Shown here piece by piece: positions 61,160 to 64,000 of a DNA stretch of 64,000 nucleotides. A program made the translations under genes and the position numbers. This stretch comes from Apostichopus japonicus (lineage: Eukaryota > Echinodermata > Holothuroidea > Aspidochirotida > Stichopodidae). Position 1 is the stretch's first letter. The number at the start of each line of letters is the position of its first letter. The stretch is taken from the NCBI RefSeq assembly GCF_037975245.1, contig NC_092580.1, forward strand, positions 16,318,001 to 16,382,000. Reading direction: 5' to 3'. The notes under the pieces were generated by a model that was given only the letters and a program-made list of their open reading frames with translations, made no database searches and was not told the DNA's origin.

Positions 61160-62560
61160 GTGACATCATTTCAAAGTGATGTGCCTGGGAAATTAATCAT
61201 GAACCAGAGTCCATGAAGAGTGGCATAACACAAGAGAAGATGTCCTTATGAGTTAGTCAGTCATTCCATAATAAGACAAGGGTGTGACATCATTTCAACA
61301 GTGCCTGGGAAATTTATCATTAACCAGAGTCCATCAAGAGTGGCATAACACAAGGGAAGATGTCCTTATGAGTTAGTCAGTCATTCCAGGAAGATGTCTT
61401 TATGAGTTAGTCAGTCAGTGCATAACACAAGTAAAGATGTCCTTATGAGTTAGTTAGTCTGTCAGTGCATAACACAAGGGGAGATGTCTTGATGAGCTAG
61501 TCAGTCAGTGCATAATACAAGGGGAGATGTCCTTATGAGTTAGTCAGTCAGGGCATAACACAAGGGAAGATGTCTTTATGAGTTAGTCACTCAGTGCATA
61601 ACACAAGGGGAGATGTCTTTATGAGCTAGTCACTCAGTGCATAACACAAGGGGAGATGTCTTTATGAGCTACTGTAGTCAGTCAGTGCATAACACAAGGG
61701 AAGATGTCCTTATGAGCTAGTCAGTCAGTGCATAACACAAGGGGAGATGTCCTTATGAGCTAGTCAGTCAGTGCATAACACAAGGGAAGATGTCCTTATG
61801 AGCTAGTCAGTCAGTGCATAACACAAGAGGAGATGTCCTAATGAGCTAGTCAGTCAGTGCATAACACAAGAGGAGATGTCCTTATGAGCTAGTCAGTCAG
61901 TGCATAACACAAAGGGAGATATCTTTATGAGCTAGTCAGTCAGTGCATAACACAAGGGGAGATGTCCTTATGAGCTAGTCAGTCAGTGCATAACACAAGG
62001 GGAGATGTCTTTATGAGCTACTGTAGTCAGTCAGTGCATAACACAAGGGAAGATGTCCTTATGAGCTAGTCAGTCAGTGCATAACACAAGGGGAGAGGTC
62101 CTTATGAGCTATTCAGTCAGTGCATAACACAAGAGGAGATGTCCTTATGAGCTAGGCAGTCAGTGCATAACACAAGAGGAGATTTCCTTATGAGCTAGTC
62201 AGTCAGTGCATAACACAAGAGGAGATGTCCTTATGAGCTAGGCAGTCAGTGCATAAAACAAGGGAAGATGTCCTTATGAGTAAGTCAGTCAGTGCATAAC
62301 ACAAGGGAAGATGTCTTTATTAGTTTAGGCCAGTCAGTGCATAACACAAGGGAAGATGTCCTTATTAGTTTAAGTCAGTCAGTGCATAACACAAGAGAAA
62401 ATGTCCTTATGAGTTAGTCAGTCAGTGCATAGCACAAGGGAGGATGTCCTTATGAGTTAGTCAGTCAGTGCATAACACAAGGGAGATGTCTTTGTGAGCT
62501 AGTCAGTAGTCAGTCAGTGCATAACACAAGGGAAGATGTCCTTATGAGTTAGTCAGTCAG
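61160..62560. repeat. ~43 bp tandem array, about 30 copies, with a longer unit at its left edge
   Basis: The inner unit combines GTCAGTCAGTGCATAACACA, AGGGGAGATGTCCTTATGAG and CT or TT. At the left edge a ~123 bp unit (ATTTCAAAGTGATGTGCCTG and so on) occurs twice (61160 and 61283) and contains one copy of the small unit. Two copies (61670-61676 and 62019-62025) carry an extra CTGTA. Confidence 0.94.
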
Positions 62561-64000
62561 TTACACTCACTCAGCCAGGGATTCAGTCAGAGAGTGAGTC
62601 AGCCATAAAACTCATATCCTTCATGCTTCAAAAAGAAAAGAAAATAATACACAAACCTCACACAGCAATGACTTTGCAAGTATACAGCAAATACCCAATA
62701 CCAGACAGACAACAATGGAAGGGGCCATGTGAGGGGCAGCTAGGTGATATGAAAATGCACTGAACCTGCATATAATAGCATATGAATATGCAGGTACTTA
62801 TGATGTCCATAAATGGTACTCAAAGAATTATTATTTACATGCAAAGAGAAAAGAAAAACTCTCATTATTTTTAAGTATTTGAGAGGTTCTTCTTATCATG
62901 CATGCATCTAACATGAAGAAGCCACTTTTAATAGCATCACAACATTAATATCCATCGTCTATTAAAGAAACTGGGTATGTCTTTTGTAAGTAAACCAGGA
63001 TATCTTGAAATCAGTTTACACAGATGTAAATATTGGACATATATGTCACATCTATTAACAAAGTAAACCCCCCCAAAAATGCTAAAATTTCATCTTTGAT
63101 AGCTTGAATATTCCATAATTATGTATACTCTAACATAATAGAGAAAGTATATAGATGTGCTTGAAACCAAAATCATGGTTCAATATGCTTAAAAATTTGT
63201 TTGTGTTCTATGGCTAAGTGTAATAGATAGGAAGGAAACTTCTGTCAATGGCTTGGATTCTATCAAAAGTTGTTAGGTGGATCTGCGATATACAGACCAA
63301 ACGCTTGAAACTGTCAACCCCTATCTGCGATATACAGACCAAACGCTTGAAACTGTCAAACCTGTGGGGGTGGGGGGGGGATGTCCAGTTTCAGCTGAAC
63401 AGATCAATTTGTTTGTAAAAGTCCAAACATGTCTTACAAATGACCTTAAGCTACAAGACCATGGCCGACAATTCTTGAAAACTCAAATCTGACCCACTTA
63501 CTAACCCGAACAAAAATAATTAGGGCAGCCTTTTAAGGACTTTTTCTGGTTGTGCCTCTGAATGTCAGGCCTTACTCTTGGCACATTCGGTTGCTTCCCC
63601 CAAAATGTAGCAATATAAGAATGACCAATATGTAAACTGTAGGAGAGATGTGCCACTTTGGTGACTAGACACCAGGCTTTGCATGATAACTATTTATTTC
63701 ATGTTACCTAGGGGTATTTACCCTGGAGGTATTTATTTAAAATGCTATTTGAATTTGATGTAAAACAAACTAGTGGCTTTTGGATGGTCCTCCAAAGCTG
63801 ATTATTGGCTGTCCCAACAGTAATTTGATCATCTTTGGACGATCATTAAAATTTTGCCCCTGATAATGATAACTCTCTATGCATTCCTGTAGGAGGAGGC
63901 GCATATTACAATTTTTAAATCAGGGTCTATAAATGACCTTTGGGTTAACCCTTAACTTCTAATTGATGAAAGCTCCAATTGACTTAAAGTAGTAACTTAA
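62561..64000. other. non-coding, no gene seen; a 42 bp duplication at 63281-63364
   Basis: ATCTGCGATATACAGACCAA with the following 22 bp is present twice in tandem, at 63281 and 63323. Because 42 is a multiple of three, the + strand ORF at 63277-63492 stays open through it. No SUR-like exon was found here, so the remaining upstream exons would have to lie beyond the window. Confidence 0.4.

Noticed and set aside
53171-62560. CRISPR-like arrays at 53171-53978, 58800-60160 and 61160-62560
   Set aside because: The units are contiguous tandem repeats without unique spacers, and the DNA is eukaryotic.

Overview
This window is eukaryotic genomic DNA, A+T-rich (I estimate about 63%), with short exons, GT-AG introns, tandem arrays, a tRNA-derived SINE and hAT-type MITEs. 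The main gene is a contactin with chordate-type architecture: six Ig domains, four FN3 domains and a GPI signal, without the N-terminal lectin region of insect contactin. Together with the repeat content this suggests a marine invertebrate deuterostome, plausibly an echinoderm. The species is an inference and cannot be fixed from the window.

Layout. Positions 1-28014 hold no gene I can support. They contain degenerate ~145 bp repeats with nuclear-receptor-like half-sites, a three-copy ~301 bp tandem repeat, a full tRNA-SINE, several two-copy repeats, one hAT MITE and two exon-like segments of unknown status. Positions 28015-47850 carry a complete contactin gene on the + strand: 20 coding exons, 3078 nt of CDS, 1025 aa, every splice junction in frame. 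Its introns contain a second hAT MITE (36530-36911), a SINE 3' fragment, a three-copy 179 bp repeat that supplies the acceptor region of exon 4, a ~220 bp CTC tract before exon 15, a relic copy of the end of exon 15 and a 22 bp minisatellite. A likely 3' UTR follows to about 49180.

Positions 53171-53978 are a 26 bp minisatellite rich in CAGCTG, and 55223-55587 is a third hAT MITE. From 56305 upward the minus strand carries three exons of a sulfonylurea-receptor-like ABCC protein (SUR, ABCC8/9 type), convergent with contactin. One is an NBD1 Q-loop exon, one starts NBD2 and one is the C-terminal exon. The exons expected between them (NBD1 signature and Walker B, TMD2, NBD2 Walker A to Walker B) are not visible, so this locus is either decayed or wrongly assembled. 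A 123 bp and a ~43 bp tandem array fill most of the rest.

The most interesting signal is a seven-base word, TACTGTA/TACAGTA. I count about 75 copies by eye against roughly 14 expected from composition, with about 60 in the first 28 kb. In two unrelated tandem arrays the word appears as an exact five-base insertion, TA to TACTGTA, in otherwise consensus units. This is the form of the excision footprint left by Sleeping Beauty-type Tc1/mariner transposons. I propose that the region is marked by many such excision scars although no intact element is present.
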